Assembly: GCA_963796225.1 (NCBI GenBank)
Contig: CAWCLK010000020.1
Location: forward strand, 124,001-188,000
Origin: CAWCLK01 sp963796225
Lineage (GTDB): Bacteria; Actinomycetota; Nitriliruptoria; Nitriliruptorales; Nitriliruptoraceae
Direction of reading: 5' to 3'
Length of the DNA stretch: 64,000 nucleotides
Shown here: positions 16,630 to 25,303 of the stretch, in pieces
Layout of the letters: every line of letters starts with the position of its first letter
Numbering within the stretch: position 1 is the stretch's first letter
Program-made: the position numbers and the translations under genes
The notes under the pieces: model-generated
Told to the model about the DNA's origin: nothing
Seen by the model: only the letters and a program-made list of their open reading frames with translations
Database searches by the model: none

Positions 16630-17553
16630 ATGTCCACCTCCTGGGGTTCCGTCCTCTCCCTGATCGCCGAACAGCACCAGGTGATCGCCATCCGGCAGGT
16701 CGCCGAGCTCGGCATCGACCCGACGACCTTCCGTCGTCGGGGGCGTCGCGACGAATGGATCGAGCACGGCGGCACCCTGTGGTCACCCCCGGGAACCGAG
16801 CTCGACCACTGGGGACAGGCCATGAAGGCCGCGCTCCTCGCCGGTCCGCTGGGCGCGGTGACGGGGATGGCGGCGCTGCGTCTCCACGGTCTCGACGTGC
16901 CGATGCCCTCGCCCATCCGGGTCGTGGTCCCGATGCAGTCCCACGTCCCTCGCCACCTCGACGGCGAGGAGATTCGCGTCGTCGCCAGTCGGACGCTGCG
17001 TGACGGCGACGTCCTGGCGCGTCGCCGGGTACCGATCACCACGCCGGCACGCAGCTTCCTCGACCTGGCGCTGCCGCCGTCACCGGCCATCACGCCCGTG
17101 CGGGACACGTTGGTCACGGCGCTGCAACGACGCGTGCTGGACCAGGCGGACCTGCATCGTGCCATCGACGGGGCGCGTGGGATGCCGGGGCGACGCCTGC
17201 TGTGCCAGGCGCTCGAGGACCTCGGCACGTCCGGCGCGGACTCACCCTTCAGCCATCGCGTCGTACGCCGCCTGCAGCGCCATGGGTTCCGGCCGGACCG
17301 GCGACCGGTCCCGATCGAGACACCGGGGCGCGTGCTGCATCCGGACGTGACCTTCTCGTCCCACCGTGTCTGCCTGGAGTGCGACGGCCTGCGGTGGCAC
17401 AGCACGCAGAAGGACCTCGCAATCGACCACCGCAAGGATCGCGCCTACCGCGGAACCGACTGGCTGTGCCTCCGGATCGGGTGGTGGGAGTTCGACCACG
17501 GGTGGAACGGCTTCGTCGCCGAGCTCGGTGACGCGCTGACCAGCACCCGATGA
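16630..17553 (+). CDS. AbiEi-like winged-helix plus DUF559 (Vsr-like nuclease) domain protein
   Basis: 307 residues. Residues ~5-60 resemble the winged-helix region of AbiEi-type antitoxins (VIAIRQVAELGIDPTTFRRR, then GTLWSPPG); ~65-200 form a middle domain (LGAVTGMAALRLHGLD, then TTPARSFLDLAL); ~205-300 fit DUF559, a Vsr-like PD-(D/E)xK fold: SPFSHRVVRRLQRHGF, HPDVTFSSHRVCLECDG, HRKDRAYRG. Candidate metal ligands are Asp in HPDVTF and Glu-Asp in LECDG. ATG 16630 is chosen; a longer start at 16549 would run into the repeat. No AbiEii-type nucleotidyltransferase toxin is adjacent. The gene lies between two copies of a structured repeat, its stop codon inside the right copy, which suggests a small mobile or selfish unit. 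The function is unproven. Confidence 0.75.
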   Translation: MSTSWGSVLSLIAEQHQVIAIRQVAELGIDPTTFRRRGRRDEWIEHGGTLWSPPGTELDHWGQAMKAALLAGPLGAVTGMAALRLHGLDVPMPSPIRVVVPMQSHVPRHLDGEEIRVVASRTLRDGDVLARRRVPITTPARSFLDLALPPSPAITPVRDTLVTALQRRVLDQADLHRAIDGARGMPGRRLLCQALEDLGTSGADSPFSHRVVRRLQRHGFRPDRRPVPIETPGRVLHPDVTFSSHRVCLECDGLRWHSTQKDLAIDHRKDRAYRGTDWLCLRIGWWEFDHGWNGFVAELGDALTSTR

Positions 17554-17628
17554 GGAATCGAAGCAGCGATGAGGATGCGGGGCGAGAACCGCCCGCGATC
17601 CTCATCGCTGCACGTGATGCTCGTCGGC
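17547..17628. repeat. Structured repeat, right copy (nested hairpin)
   Basis: The core at 17564-17610 is also 47 bases and pairs exactly like the left copy: same 12-bp and 5-bp stems, loop AGAAC. All 34 paired bases are identical between copies; the seven differences fall in the unpaired loops. The outer arms are CCGATGAG (17547) and CTCGTCGG (17620-17627), joined by one G-U pair. The stop codon of the enclosed gene (17551-17553) sits in the left outer arm. Confidence 0.85.
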
Positions 17629-17637
17629 TGGCGCGAG

Positions 17638-17667
17638 TCAGGACTCCTGCGGCTCGGGGCGGCCCGG
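17638..17667 (-). repeat. Second copy of the MaoC gene's last codons
   Basis: Thirty bases that match the 3' end of the MaoC gene (17682-17711) at 27 of 30 positions. Read on the minus strand both encode PGRPEPQES plus a TGA stop, and all three differences are at third codon positions. The copy starts 10 bases beyond the right structured repeat. It is a partial gene-end duplication of unknown origin. Confidence 0.8.
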
Positions 17668-17681
17668 CCGGGCCGGGACCC

Positions 17682-18188
17682 TCACGACTCCTGGGGCTCC
17701 GGGCGGCCCGGGTGGCCGTCGAAGCCGTGGCCGCGCTTGGGGACCAGCACGCTGCGGACGAACTCGCAGACGACCGTGCCGTCCTGCTTGTAGCCGATGG
17801 TGCGGACCTTGACGATGCCGCGGTCGGGCTTGGAGCGCGACTCGCGCTTCTCGAGCACCTCGGTCTCGGAGTAGATGGTGTCGCCGTGGAAGGTCGGGTT
17901 GGCGTGCTTGAGCGACTCGATCTCGAGGTTGGCGATCGCGCGCCCCGACACGTCCGGCACGGACTGCCCGAGCACGATCGAGTACACGAAGTTGCCGACG
18001 ACCATGGCGTTGCCGTGGGGCGTGGCGGCCTTGGCGTAGTTGTCGTCGCTGTGCAGCGGGTGCTGGTTCATCGTGATCGAGCAGAAGAGGATGTCCTCGG
18101 CCTGCGTGATCGTCTTGCCGGGCCAGTGCTTGTAGACGTCCCCGACCTCGAAGTCGTCGAGGTAGCGGCCGAAGTCGGCGGTGGGCAT
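17682..18188 (-). CDS. MaoC-family (hot-dog) acyl-CoA hydratase
   Basis: 168-residue single hot-dog protein of the MaoC group: FEVGDVYKHWPGKTIT near the N-terminus, and the hydratase motif region NQHPLHSDDNYAKAATPHGNAMVVGNF with the catalytic Asp-His neighbourhood. The likely reaction is hydration or dehydration of an enoyl-CoA. Divergent to it are two lyases of the malyl-CoA/citrate lyase family. In the ethylmalonyl-CoA and 3-hydroxypropionate pathways a MaoC protein (mesaconyl-CoA hydratase) works with malyl-CoA lyase; those hydratases usually have two fused hot-dog domains, so this is only a suggestion. Confidence 0.85.
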   Translation of the reverse strand: MPTADFGRYLDDFEVGDVYKHWPGKTITQAEDILFCSITMNQHPLHSDDNYAKAATPHGNAMVVGNFVYSIVLGQSVPDVSGRAIANLEIESLKHANPTFHGDTIYSETEVLEKRESRSKPDRGIVKVRTIGYKQDGTVVCEFVRSVLVPKRGHGFDGHPGRPEPQES

Positions 18189-18279
18189 GGCGGGCCTCCT
18201 GGGGCGGGGTGGGAGCGGGACAGGGCGAGTGGACAGGTGTGAACGGTAGGCCGGGGCGGGTTGTCGGCCCGAACCGGGC

Positions 18280-18303
18280 AGGACCTACCCTCGGACAGGT
18301 CCT
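18280..18303. promoter_or_regulatory. Inverted repeat in the MaoC/lyase divergent region
   Basis: AGGACCT (18280-18286) and AGGTCCT (18297-18303) with a 10-base spacer, 37 bases upstream of the lyase start at 18340 and about 92 from the MaoC start. Because it lies between two divergent, functionally linked genes it may be an operator, but no -10/-35 pair was clear. Confidence 0.35.
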
Positions 18304-18339
18304 CGACCCCGTCTCCCCCGCCCCGTGAGGTGCCCACCC

Positions 18340-19399
18340 GTGCGCTCCCCCAAGGACTTCTTCGCCCCCCTGGCCCTCGGTGCCCCGGACCCCGTCCGCG
18401 AGGTCCCGGCCCGCCCGTCGCGGATGATCCACTTCTTCCCGCCGCACATCGACAAGGTGGTGGACAAGGTCCCCGACATCGCCCCGAAGGTCGACATCCT
18501 GCTGGGCAACCTCGAGGACGCCATCCCGGCGGACGCCAAGGAGGCCGCGCGCGACGGCCTGGTGCGGGTCGGCAAGGAGTGGGACCAGCCGACCACCCAG
18601 CTGTGGACCCGGGTCAACTCCCTGGACTCGCCGTGGGTGCTGGACGACCTGACCACCCTGGTCGGCGAGATCGGGGACAAGCTCGACGTCATCATGGTGC
18701 CCAAGGTCGAGGGCCCCGAGGACATCCACTACGTCGACCGGCTGCTGGCCCAGCTCGAGGCGAAGGCCGGCCTCGACCGCCCGATCCTCGTCCACGCCAT
18801 CCTCGAGACCGCACGGGGCGTGGCCAACGTCGAGGACATCTGCCTGGCCTCGCCCCGCATGCAGGGCCTGTCGCTGGGGCCCGGCGGACCTGGCGGCCGA
18901 CCGCCGCATGAAGACCACCCGCGTCGGTGGCGGCCACCCCGGCTACCTGGTGCGCCAGGACCCGCAGGGCGACGACATCGACGCCGCGGGGCGCGCGACC
19001 GCCCAGCAGGACCTGTGGCACTACACCGTGTCCCGCATGGTCGACGCGTGCGTGACCGCGGGGATCCTGCCGTTCTACGGGCCCTTCGGTGACATCAAGG
19101 ACACCGTCGCCTGCGAGGACCAGTTCCGCAACGCCTACCTGCTGGGCTGCGTCGGGGCGTGGTCGCTGCACCCGGTCCAGATCGACATCGCGAAGAAGGT
19201 GTTCTCCCCCGAACCCAGCGAGGTCCAGTGGGCCAAGCGGGTCGTCGAGGAGATGGGCGACGGCACCGGCACCGTCATGATCGACGGGAAGATGCAGGAC
19301 GACGCGACCTACAAGCAGTGCAAGGTCGTGCTCGAGCTGGCCGAGCAGGTCGCCGAGAGCGACCCCGAGCTGGCCGAGGCCTACGGGCTGGAGGGCTGA
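18340..19399 (+). CDS. L-malyl-CoA/beta-methylmalyl-CoA lyase-like (one-base frameshift near 18883)
   Basis: HpcH/HpaI/CitE superfamily, about 352 residues once repaired. First part: RMIHFFPPHIDKVV, LLGNLEDAIPADAK (metal and CoA region), IMVPKVEGPEDI, HAILETARGVANVEDI. The frame breaks after LSLGP: removing one G in the GGGCCCGGCGG run at ~18883 restores GPADLAADRRMKTTRVGG and the rest (ILPFYGPFGDIKDT, GAWSLHPVQIDIAKKVF). The family cleaves malyl-CoA to acetyl-CoA and glyoxylate, or methylmalyl-CoA to propionyl-CoA and glyoxylate. GTG 18340 is preferred to GTG 18325. It runs with the CitE-like gene immediately downstream. Confidence 0.85.
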
Positions 19400-19403
19400 G
19401 ACG

Positions 19404-20282
19404 ATGACGGAGCAGCTTCGCCCCCGACGGTCCGTCCTCTACATGCCCGGCGCCAACGAGCGCGCCCTCGAGAAGGCCAAGGAGCTCGCCGCCGACTGCC
19501 TGATCCTCGACCTCGAGGACGCGGTCGCCCCGGACGCCAAGGTCGAGGCCCGAGACCGGGTCTGCGCCGCGGCGTCCTCGGGCGCCTACGGCCATCGCGA
19601 GGTGACGATCCGCGCCAACGGGATCGGCACCCAGTGGCACGACGAGGACGTCCGCGCGATCGCCACCTCCGGGGCTGACGCCATCGTCATCCCGAAGGTG
19701 AACACGGCCGAGGACGTCCAGCACGTCGTCGCCGCCCTCGAGCACGCCGGCGCCCCGGACGACCTCGACGTCTGGGCCATGATCGAGACCCCCACGGCCA
19801 TCTGGAACGCGCGCGAGATCGCGACCGCCCACGACCGGCTGACGGCGTTCGTGCTCGGCACCAACGACCTCGTCAAGGAGCTGCAGGCCGAGTTCGTCCC
19901 GGGCCGCGAGCCACTGCTCGCCAGCCTGTCGATGGCCGTGCTGGGCGCCCGTGCGGCCGGCGTGGTCGTGCTCGACGGCGTGTTCAACGACCTCGACGAC
20001 GCCGAGGGCTTCGAGGCCGAGTGCGTGCAGGGGCGCGAGCTCGGCATGGACGGCAAGACGCTGATCCACCCGAAGCAGCTCGATCCGTGCAACCGCGTCT
20101 TCGCCCCCGACGAGGACGCGGTGGCCAACGCCCGCGAGGTCATCGAGGCCTTCGAGCAGGCCACCGCCGAGGGCAAGGGCGTGGTGACCGTCAACGGCAA
20201 GCTGATCGAGAACCTGCACGTCGAGCAGGCGCGACGCACGGTCGCCCAGGCGGACGCCATCGCCGCCCGACAGGACGGATGA
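19404..20282 (+). CDS. CitE-family lyase/thioesterase
   Basis: 292 residues of the HpcH/HpaI/CitE family: RSVLYMPGANERALEKAKEL, CLILDLEDAVAPDAK (metal-binding Glu-Asp), VTIRANGIGTQW (CoA-binding Arg), IVIPKVNTAEDV, AMIETPTAIWNARE, GMDGKTLIHPKQLDPCNRVF. Stand-alone CitE proteins without CitD/CitF act on malyl-CoA or citramalyl-CoA as lyases or (3S)-malyl-CoA thioesterases (Mcl2). Paired with a malyl-CoA lyase, a thioesterase that finishes malate production is plausible. The ATG is four bases after the stop of the preceding lyase. Confidence 0.85.
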   Translation: MTEQLRPRRSVLYMPGANERALEKAKELAADCLILDLEDAVAPDAKVEARDRVCAAASSGAYGHREVTIRANGIGTQWHDEDVRAIATSGADAIVIPKVNTAEDVQHVVAALEHAGAPDDLDVWAMIETPTAIWNAREIATAHDRLTAFVLGTNDLVKELQAEFVPGREPLLASLSMAVLGARAAGVVVLDGVFNDLDDAEGFEAECVQGRELGMDGKTLIHPKQLDPCNRVFAPDEDAVANAREVIEAFEQATAEGKGVVTVNGKLIENLHVEQARRTVAQADAIAARQDG

Positions 20283-20365
20283 CAGCCTGGCCCAGGTGGA
20301 CCAGATCCGCGCGGACCCCGCTCCTGTCGCTCAACCGGCCCCTCGGACCGGCCGATGAGGTCAGG

Positions 20366-20389
20366 GGGGCCACCTGACGTGGTGGCCCC
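20366..20389 (+). terminator. Terminator-like hairpin after the lyase pair
   Basis: GGGGCCACC and GGTGGCCCC pair perfectly over 9 bp around a 6-base loop (TGACGT), 84 bases beyond the lyase stop and just ahead of the GGDEF-EAL gene. It lacks a T-run, as is common in high-GC actinobacteria. Confidence 0.55.
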
Positions 20390-20408
20390 GCGCATGGGGT
20401 GGGGGTAG

Positions 20409-22832
20409 ATGGTCACGGCATGGGGACCCACGGTCGCCCGTCTGGACGCGACGACCGTCGCACGATCAGCAGGTGGGATCCTGTTGCCCGTGGTGGCGGT
20501 CCTGCTGGCCGTGGCCACGGTCGTCGTGCACCGGCGCCACCCGGAGGCGACCGCGTGGCGACGCTCGTGGCGGCTGGTCGCGCTCGGCGCCACCGGCGTG
20601 GCCGCCGGCGCGGCGTTCGACGTCCACAGCGCCCGTGACCCGGCCGAGCTCGTGGTCGTGGTCGCGACCCTGGCGATGGCCCTGGGGCTCGTGGGCGTCA
20701 TGCGCGACCGCACGACGCGTGGACGCGCGACCGACATGGCCCTCGAGGTTGGGCTGGCCAGCCTCGCCGTCGGCTTCGCCCTGGCGGCCGCCGGCACCGG
20801 GCACGGAGCGAGGCTCGGCCTGACCACCGGGGCCGTCGTCGCGGCCCAGCCGGTGGCGTCGGTGGTGGCACTCTGGCTGCTGGCACGCGCGACCGAGGTC
20901 ACCGCCGAGGGACGTCGCCCCCTCCACGTGGCCGCTGCGGGTGGGGTCCTCGTGCTGTCCGCCCACGTGTGGCGCACCGTGGCACTGCTGCGCACCGGCC
21001 TGGCCGCGCCGTCGGTCGTCGCGACGTTGCTGCTCGTCGCGGGGCTCGCCCTGTGGGCGGTGGCGCTGCTGCACCGGGACCTGCAGGACCCCGGACCGAC
21101 GCTGCCCATCAGCGGGTTCGACCTGCAGGCGAGCAACGTGCTGACCCTCGTGATCCCGATGCTCATCGGTCCGCTGGTCGCCGTGTTCGAGATGACCTCG
21201 GGACGGCCGCGGTGGTGGGCCGTGCTCGGGGGCGCCTTCGTCCTGCCGCTGCTGGTGACCTGGCTGCTGGTGCGGCAGGTCCGCCTGCGCGCCCGACGGG
21301 AGTTCCTCGCCCAGCACGACCCCCTCACCGGGCTGCCCAACCAGCGCCTGTTCCTCGACCAGGTCGAGATCGAGCTCGGCCGAGCCCGGCGGACGGGCAG
21401 CGGCTTCGCCGTCATGTTCCTGGACCTCGACCGCTTCAAGACCGTCAACGACAGCCTCGGCCACGACGTCGGGGACGAGCTCCTGCGGGCCGTGGCGGCC
21501 CGGCTGCTGGCCAGCCGCGAGGAGGCCGACGTCGTGGCGCGCGTCGGCGGTGACGAGTTCACCTTCCTGCTGCCGGGGGTGGTGGACGAGGACCACGTGA
21601 ACCGGCGCGCCGCCGCCCTGCAGGAGCTGTTCCGCGAGCCGTTGCGGGTCGGTGCCCGGGAGCTGTTCACCGGCGGCAGCGTCGGCGTGGCGCTGGCCCC
21701 GCGGGACGGCGACCGCGCGGACCTGCTCCTCAAGCACGCGGACACCGCCATGTACCGGGCCAAGGCCGACGGGACCGGGCGCACGCAGTGGTACAGCAGC
21801 GAGCTCAACGGCCGGGCCCGGCTGCGGCTGGCACTGGAGCAGGACCTGCGCCACGCCATCGCCGAGGACCACCTCAGCCTCTGGTACCAGCCCAAGGTCC
21901 GGTCGGAGGACTACGCCGTCGTCGGCCGTGAGGCCCTGCTGCGGTGGGACCACCCGAGCCTCGGCCTGATCCCGCCGGCGGGGTTCGTGACGCTGGCCGA
22001 GGAGACCGGCCTGATCGGGGCGCTGGGCCGGTGGGTCCTCGACGAGGCCTGCCGGCAGGTCGGCGTCTGGGCCTCCGAGGTGACCTGGCCCAGCCCGGTC
22101 GCCGTCAACGTCTCGCCCGCCCACCTCGCCGAGGCGCCGCTGGACGAGCTCGTGGTCGCCGCGATCGACCGCGCGGGAATCCATCCCCGGCTGCTGGAGA
22201 TCGAGATCACCGAGACGGCACTGCTCCGCGACCTCGACGCCACCGCCCGCGCCGTCGAGCGCGTCCGCGACCTCGGCGTGACGGTCACCCTCGACGACTT
22301 CGGCACGGGCTACGCGGGGCTGGGGTACCTGACCCGTATCCCGCTGGACCGCGTGAAGCTGGACCGCTCGTTCGTGACGACCATCCAGCCGGGCGCCATG
22401 GTGTCGCCGATCATCGAGGCCGTCCTCGCCGTGGCGACCAGCCTGCGACTGGAGGTGGTGGCCGAGGGCGTCGAGACCGAGCACCAGGCGGCGTGGCTGC
22501 GCGAACGCGGGTGCGACACCTTCCAGGGCTTCCTGTTCGGCCGCCCGCAGCCGGTGGCGGACGAGATCGCCTCCGAGCCGGCCCTCGTGCCCCGCCAGGC
22601 CGTCGCCGACGTCGTGCAGGCCGTGTGCCGAAACGAGCCGCTGCCGCAGGGGGCCTCGCTCGACCGCATCCTCGGCCTGCTCGACCATCCCCCACGGCTG
22701 GTCCACCGCACCGTCCGCGGGGCAGGGCGGGGCGCCCGCGAGCTCGGCGCCCTCGAGGCGGCGCTGGGGTCGGCCGGGGCGGATCAGGAGGCGGAGCGTC
22801 GCCCCCACCCCGACCGGATCCGGTCCACGTAG
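20409..22832 (+). CDS. Membrane GGDEF-EAL cyclic-di-GMP enzyme
   Basis: 807 residues. About nine hydrophobic spans fill residues 15-290, a sensor of no known name. The GGDEF domain (~300-460) keeps the catalytic RVGGDEFTF; the inhibitory RxxD site is not present (EEAD at that place). The EAL domain (~475-730) keeps EALLRW, NVSPAHLAE, EITETAL, DDFGTGYAGLGYL, KLDRSF, VAEGVET and FQGFLFG, so both synthesis and hydrolysis of c-di-GMP look possible. About 75 further residues end the protein without a recognised domain. ATG 20409 follows a GGGGGT stretch. Confidence 0.92.
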   Translation: MVTAWGPTVARLDATTVARSAGGILLPVVAVLLAVATVVVHRRHPEATAWRRSWRLVALGATGVAAGAAFDVHSARDPAELVVVVATLAMALGLVGVMRDRTTRGRATDMALEVGLASLAVGFALAAAGTGHGARLGLTTGAVVAAQPVASVVALWLLARATEVTAEGRRPLHVAAAGGVLVLSAHVWRTVALLRTGLAAPSVVATLLLVAGLALWAVALLHRDLQDPGPTLPISGFDLQASNVLTLVIPMLIGPLVAVFEMTSGRPRWWAVLGGAFVLPLLVTWLLVRQVRLRARREFLAQHDPLTGLPNQRLFLDQVEIELGRARRTGSGFAVMFLDLDRFKTVNDSLGHDVGDELLRAVAARLLASREEADVVARVGGDEFTFLLPGVVDEDHVNRRAAALQELFREPLRVGARELFTGGSVGVALAPRDGDRADLLLKHADTAMYRAKADGTGRTQWYSSELNGRARLRLALEQDLRHAIAEDHLSLWYQPKVRSEDYAVVGREALLRWDHPSLGLIPPAGFVTLAEETGLIGALGRWVLDEACRQVGVWASEVTWPSPVAVNVSPAHLAEAPLDELVVAAIDRAGIHPRLLEIEITETALLRDLDATARAVERVRDLGVTVTLDDFGTGYAGLGYLTRIPLDRVKLDRSFVTTIQPGAMVSPIIEAVLAVATSLRLEVVAEGVETEHQAAWLRERGCDTFQGFLFGRPQPVADEIASEPALVPRQAVADVVQAVCRNEPLPQGASLDRILGLLDHPPRLVHRTVRGAGRGARELGALEAALGSAGADQEAERRPHPDRIRST

Positions 22833-23607
22833 TCGTCGGCCTCCTGCGGCGTCGGTGCGCCCCCGCCGAATCGGGCCGGCACCCACCACGCCCCGGCAGG
22901 TGTGCCCTCGGGGTACGCGGTGACGGCCTGATCCACCAGCGCGGCGACGGCGTCACGCGCCCGTTCCGTGACCTCGACCGGGTCGTCGTCGGGGGTGGGG
23001 TGCAGTGGTTGGCCGTACCGGATCGTCACCGGCAGCCGCCACGACCAGGTCGGGCGTCGGCGGACCGAGTGGAACCGGTGACTGCCCCAGGTCGCCACCG
23101 GGACCAGCGGGACCCCGGCGCGGGCGGCCATGCGCGCGGCCCCGGTCTTGAAGGGCAGCAGCTCGTAGGCCGGCGAGATCGTGGCCTCGGGCAGCACGAG
23201 GACCAGCTCGCCCCGCTCCAGCGCCTCGACGGCGGAGGCGAAGGCGCTCGGTTGCCTGATCCGCGATGGACGGGGATGTGCTCGGCACGGCGCATCAGCC
23301 ACCCGAAGACGGGCGTGCGGAACAGCGACTCCTTGGCGAGGATCCGGACCGGCCGGCCCTCGCCGAGGTAGGGGCCGCGGCCGGCGAGGAAGAAGTCCCA
23401 GAACGAGAAGTGGTTCGCCACGATCACGGCGCCGCCCCGCGTCGGGACGTGCTCGGCGCCGTGGACGTCGTAGCGCCAGCCCTGCAGCCGGAAGATGGTG
23501 AAGGCGATCCAGGCGGCGAAGCGGTAGACCCAGCTGGCGCGAGGGACGCCGGGTTCGGGGCGTGGGAGCACGGGAGACCTCGTGGGATCAGGCGGCGTCG
23601 CCGCCAC
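22784..23607 (-). CDS. 1-acyl-glycerol-3-phosphate acyltransferase family, copy A (frameshift near 23262)
   Basis: PlsC-family acyltransferase of about 274 residues after repair. N-terminal part: hydrophobic WVYRFAAWIAFTIF, acceptor motif NHFSFWD, glycerol-phosphate region AKESLFRTPVFGWLMRR. The frame breaks after HIPVHRGSG; the second part resumes with LPEATISPAYELLPFKTGAARMA and GVPLVPVATWG. It ends with the stretch YPEGTPAGAWWVPARFGGGAP, which all three neighbours share. It likely acylates a lysophospholipid or related lipid at the membrane. The three copies are tandem on the minus strand. Confidence 0.85.
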
Positions 23608-24376
23608 GACGGCGGACGGCGGGACGCTCGGGGTCGGGGGCCGGCGCCCCGCCGCCGAGCCGGGCCGGCACCCACCACGCCCCGGCCGGGGCGCCGTCCG
23701 GGTACCGGGCCTGCGCGGCGTGGAGCATGTCGCCCATGCGGTCGCGAAGGACCAGCGTCACGTCGGCGGGGTCGTCGTCCGGCGTGGGGTGCAGGGGCTC
23801 GCCGAAGGCGACCTCGACGGGGATGCCCCAGGCCTCGCGCGGGGAGAAGCCGTGCCCGGTCGTGGTCAGCCGGTGCGAGCCCCACGACACGCTGGGCACG
23901 AGCGGGACACCGGCGAGCGCGGCCATGCGTGCCGCCCCGGTGCGGAAGCCACGCAGCTCGAAGCTGTCGCCGATCCCACCCTCGGGCGCGACCATGACGA
24001 GGTGGCCGTCGCGCAGGGCCTGCACCGCGTCTGCCAGGGCCCGGTCACGGTCACCGTCGGAGGCGCGCGACACGGGGATGGCGTCGGCGAAGCGCGGGAC
24101 CCACCCGAACAGCCGCGAGCTCCACAGCTCGCGCATCGCCAGGTAGCGGACAGGCCTGCCCAGCTGGCGGTAGATGTCCCAGACGGTGATGACGAAGTCG
24201 ACGTGCCCGTGGTGGTTCCAGGTGATCACCGCGCCGCCCTCGCGAGGGACGTTGTCCAGTCCCGTGGTCCGCGGACGCCATCGGGCCACGCGGACGAACA
24301 GGATCACGATCCACGCGACGACCCGGAACCGCAGCGTGGGCCGCGGGGGGCGGGGCGGGACGGACGAGTGGGCCAC
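23588..24376 (-). CDS. 1-acyl-glycerol-3-phosphate acyltransferase family, copy B
   Basis: 262 residues, intact. A hydrophobic N-terminal span (FRVVAWIVILFVRVARW) is followed by the acceptor motif NHHGHVD, the MRELWSSRLFGWVPR block, APEGGIGDSFELRGFRTGAARMA and GVPLVPSVSWGSHR. It shares the C-terminal PAGAWWVPARLGGGAP. The start is GTG 24376 with AGGAG five bases upstream. It overlaps the start of copy A by 20 bases. The function is that of a PlsC-like enzyme; the exact acceptor is not known. Confidence 0.9.
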   Translation of the reverse strand: MAHSSVPPRPPRPTLRFRVVAWIVILFVRVARWRPRTTGLDNVPREGGAVITWNHHGHVDFVITVWDIYRQLGRPVRYLAMRELWSSRLFGWVPRFADAIPVSRASDGDRDRALADAVQALRDGHLVMVAPEGGIGDSFELRGFRTGAARMAALAGVPLVPSVSWGSHRLTTTGHGFSPREAWGIPVEVAFGEPLHPTPDDDPADVTLVLRDRMGDMLHAAQARYPDGAPAGAWWVPARLGGGAPAPDPERPAVRRRGGDAA

Positions 24377-24441
24377 GGGTGCTCCTGGCCGGGCGCGGTG
24401 CACCGTTCGTTCGACGGTGGACCTGCCCGGGGTTGGTCGGG

Positions 24442-25252
24442 TCAGCCGGTCTGCGGGTCGCCCTCGACCCAGCCGCGGTCCCGGCTGGAGTGATCGGCGA
24501 TCACGTCGGCGTGGGACGGGGCGCCACCGCCGAGCCGTTCCGGCACCCACCACGCCCCGGCCGGTGTGCCGTCGGGATAGCCACGCTGGACCTCGTCGAG
24601 CATCTCCCCGAGGCGCCGCGCCACACGCTCGGTGGCGGCGTGGACGTCCTCGTCCGGGCCGATGGCCATCGGTTCGCCGTAGCGCACGACCACCGGGACC
24701 CGGCCGGCCCAGTGCGGTCCGTGCCCCTTGGTGAAGAACCGGTGGGTGCCCCAGCCGGCCACCGGCACGATCGGGACGCCGGCGGCCTGGGCCATCCGCA
24801 CGGCGCCGGACTTCATGGGGAGCAGGTCGAAGCTGCGCGAGATCGTCTGCTCGGGGGCGACCACGACGAGGTCCCCGTGCTGCAGCGCCGTGATCGGCGG
24901 CGTCCAGCGCCCCGTGGCGTCCGGTCGACGATCCCCGCTCCACCGGCACGGCGCGCGCGCCCTCCACGATCCAGCGCCCCGCGGGGTTGCGCCAGATCTC
25001 GGCCTTGGCCAGGAAGCGGGCCGGACGCCGCAGGCGTCGCACGATCGCCCAGCCCACCATCACGAAGTCGAAGTAGCTGTGGTGGTTGTAGACCAGCACC
25101 GCGCCGCGGTCGCGTGGCACGTGCTCGAGGCCCTCGACCCGGACGCGCCAGCGGAACAGCACCAGCACGATGAACTCGGCCAGCTTCTGGATCACGCGCC
25201 ACTGCGGCGTGAGGCGCGACGGACCGGTGGACTGACCTGACATGGACGTCAT
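24442..25252 (-). CDS. 1-acyl-glycerol-3-phosphate acyltransferase family, copy C (frameshift near 24910)
   Basis: About 269 residues when repaired. First part: LAEFIVLVLFRWRVRVEG, acceptor motif NHHSYFD, LAKAEIWRNPAGRWIVEGA, VPVERG. A one-base slip at ~24905-24930 moves the frame; the second part reads TPPITALQHGDLVVVAPE, FDLLPMKSGAVRMA, GVPIVPVAGWG and ends with the shared PAGAWWVPERLGGGAP. ATG 25252 or 25243 may start it. Being first of the three co-directional copies, it may head their operon. Confidence 0.85.
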
Positions 25253-25303
25253 GCTAGGCGCCCCGGCCGACCTCGGCCGGTCGCGTGCGCGGGCCGCGGG
25301 GCG

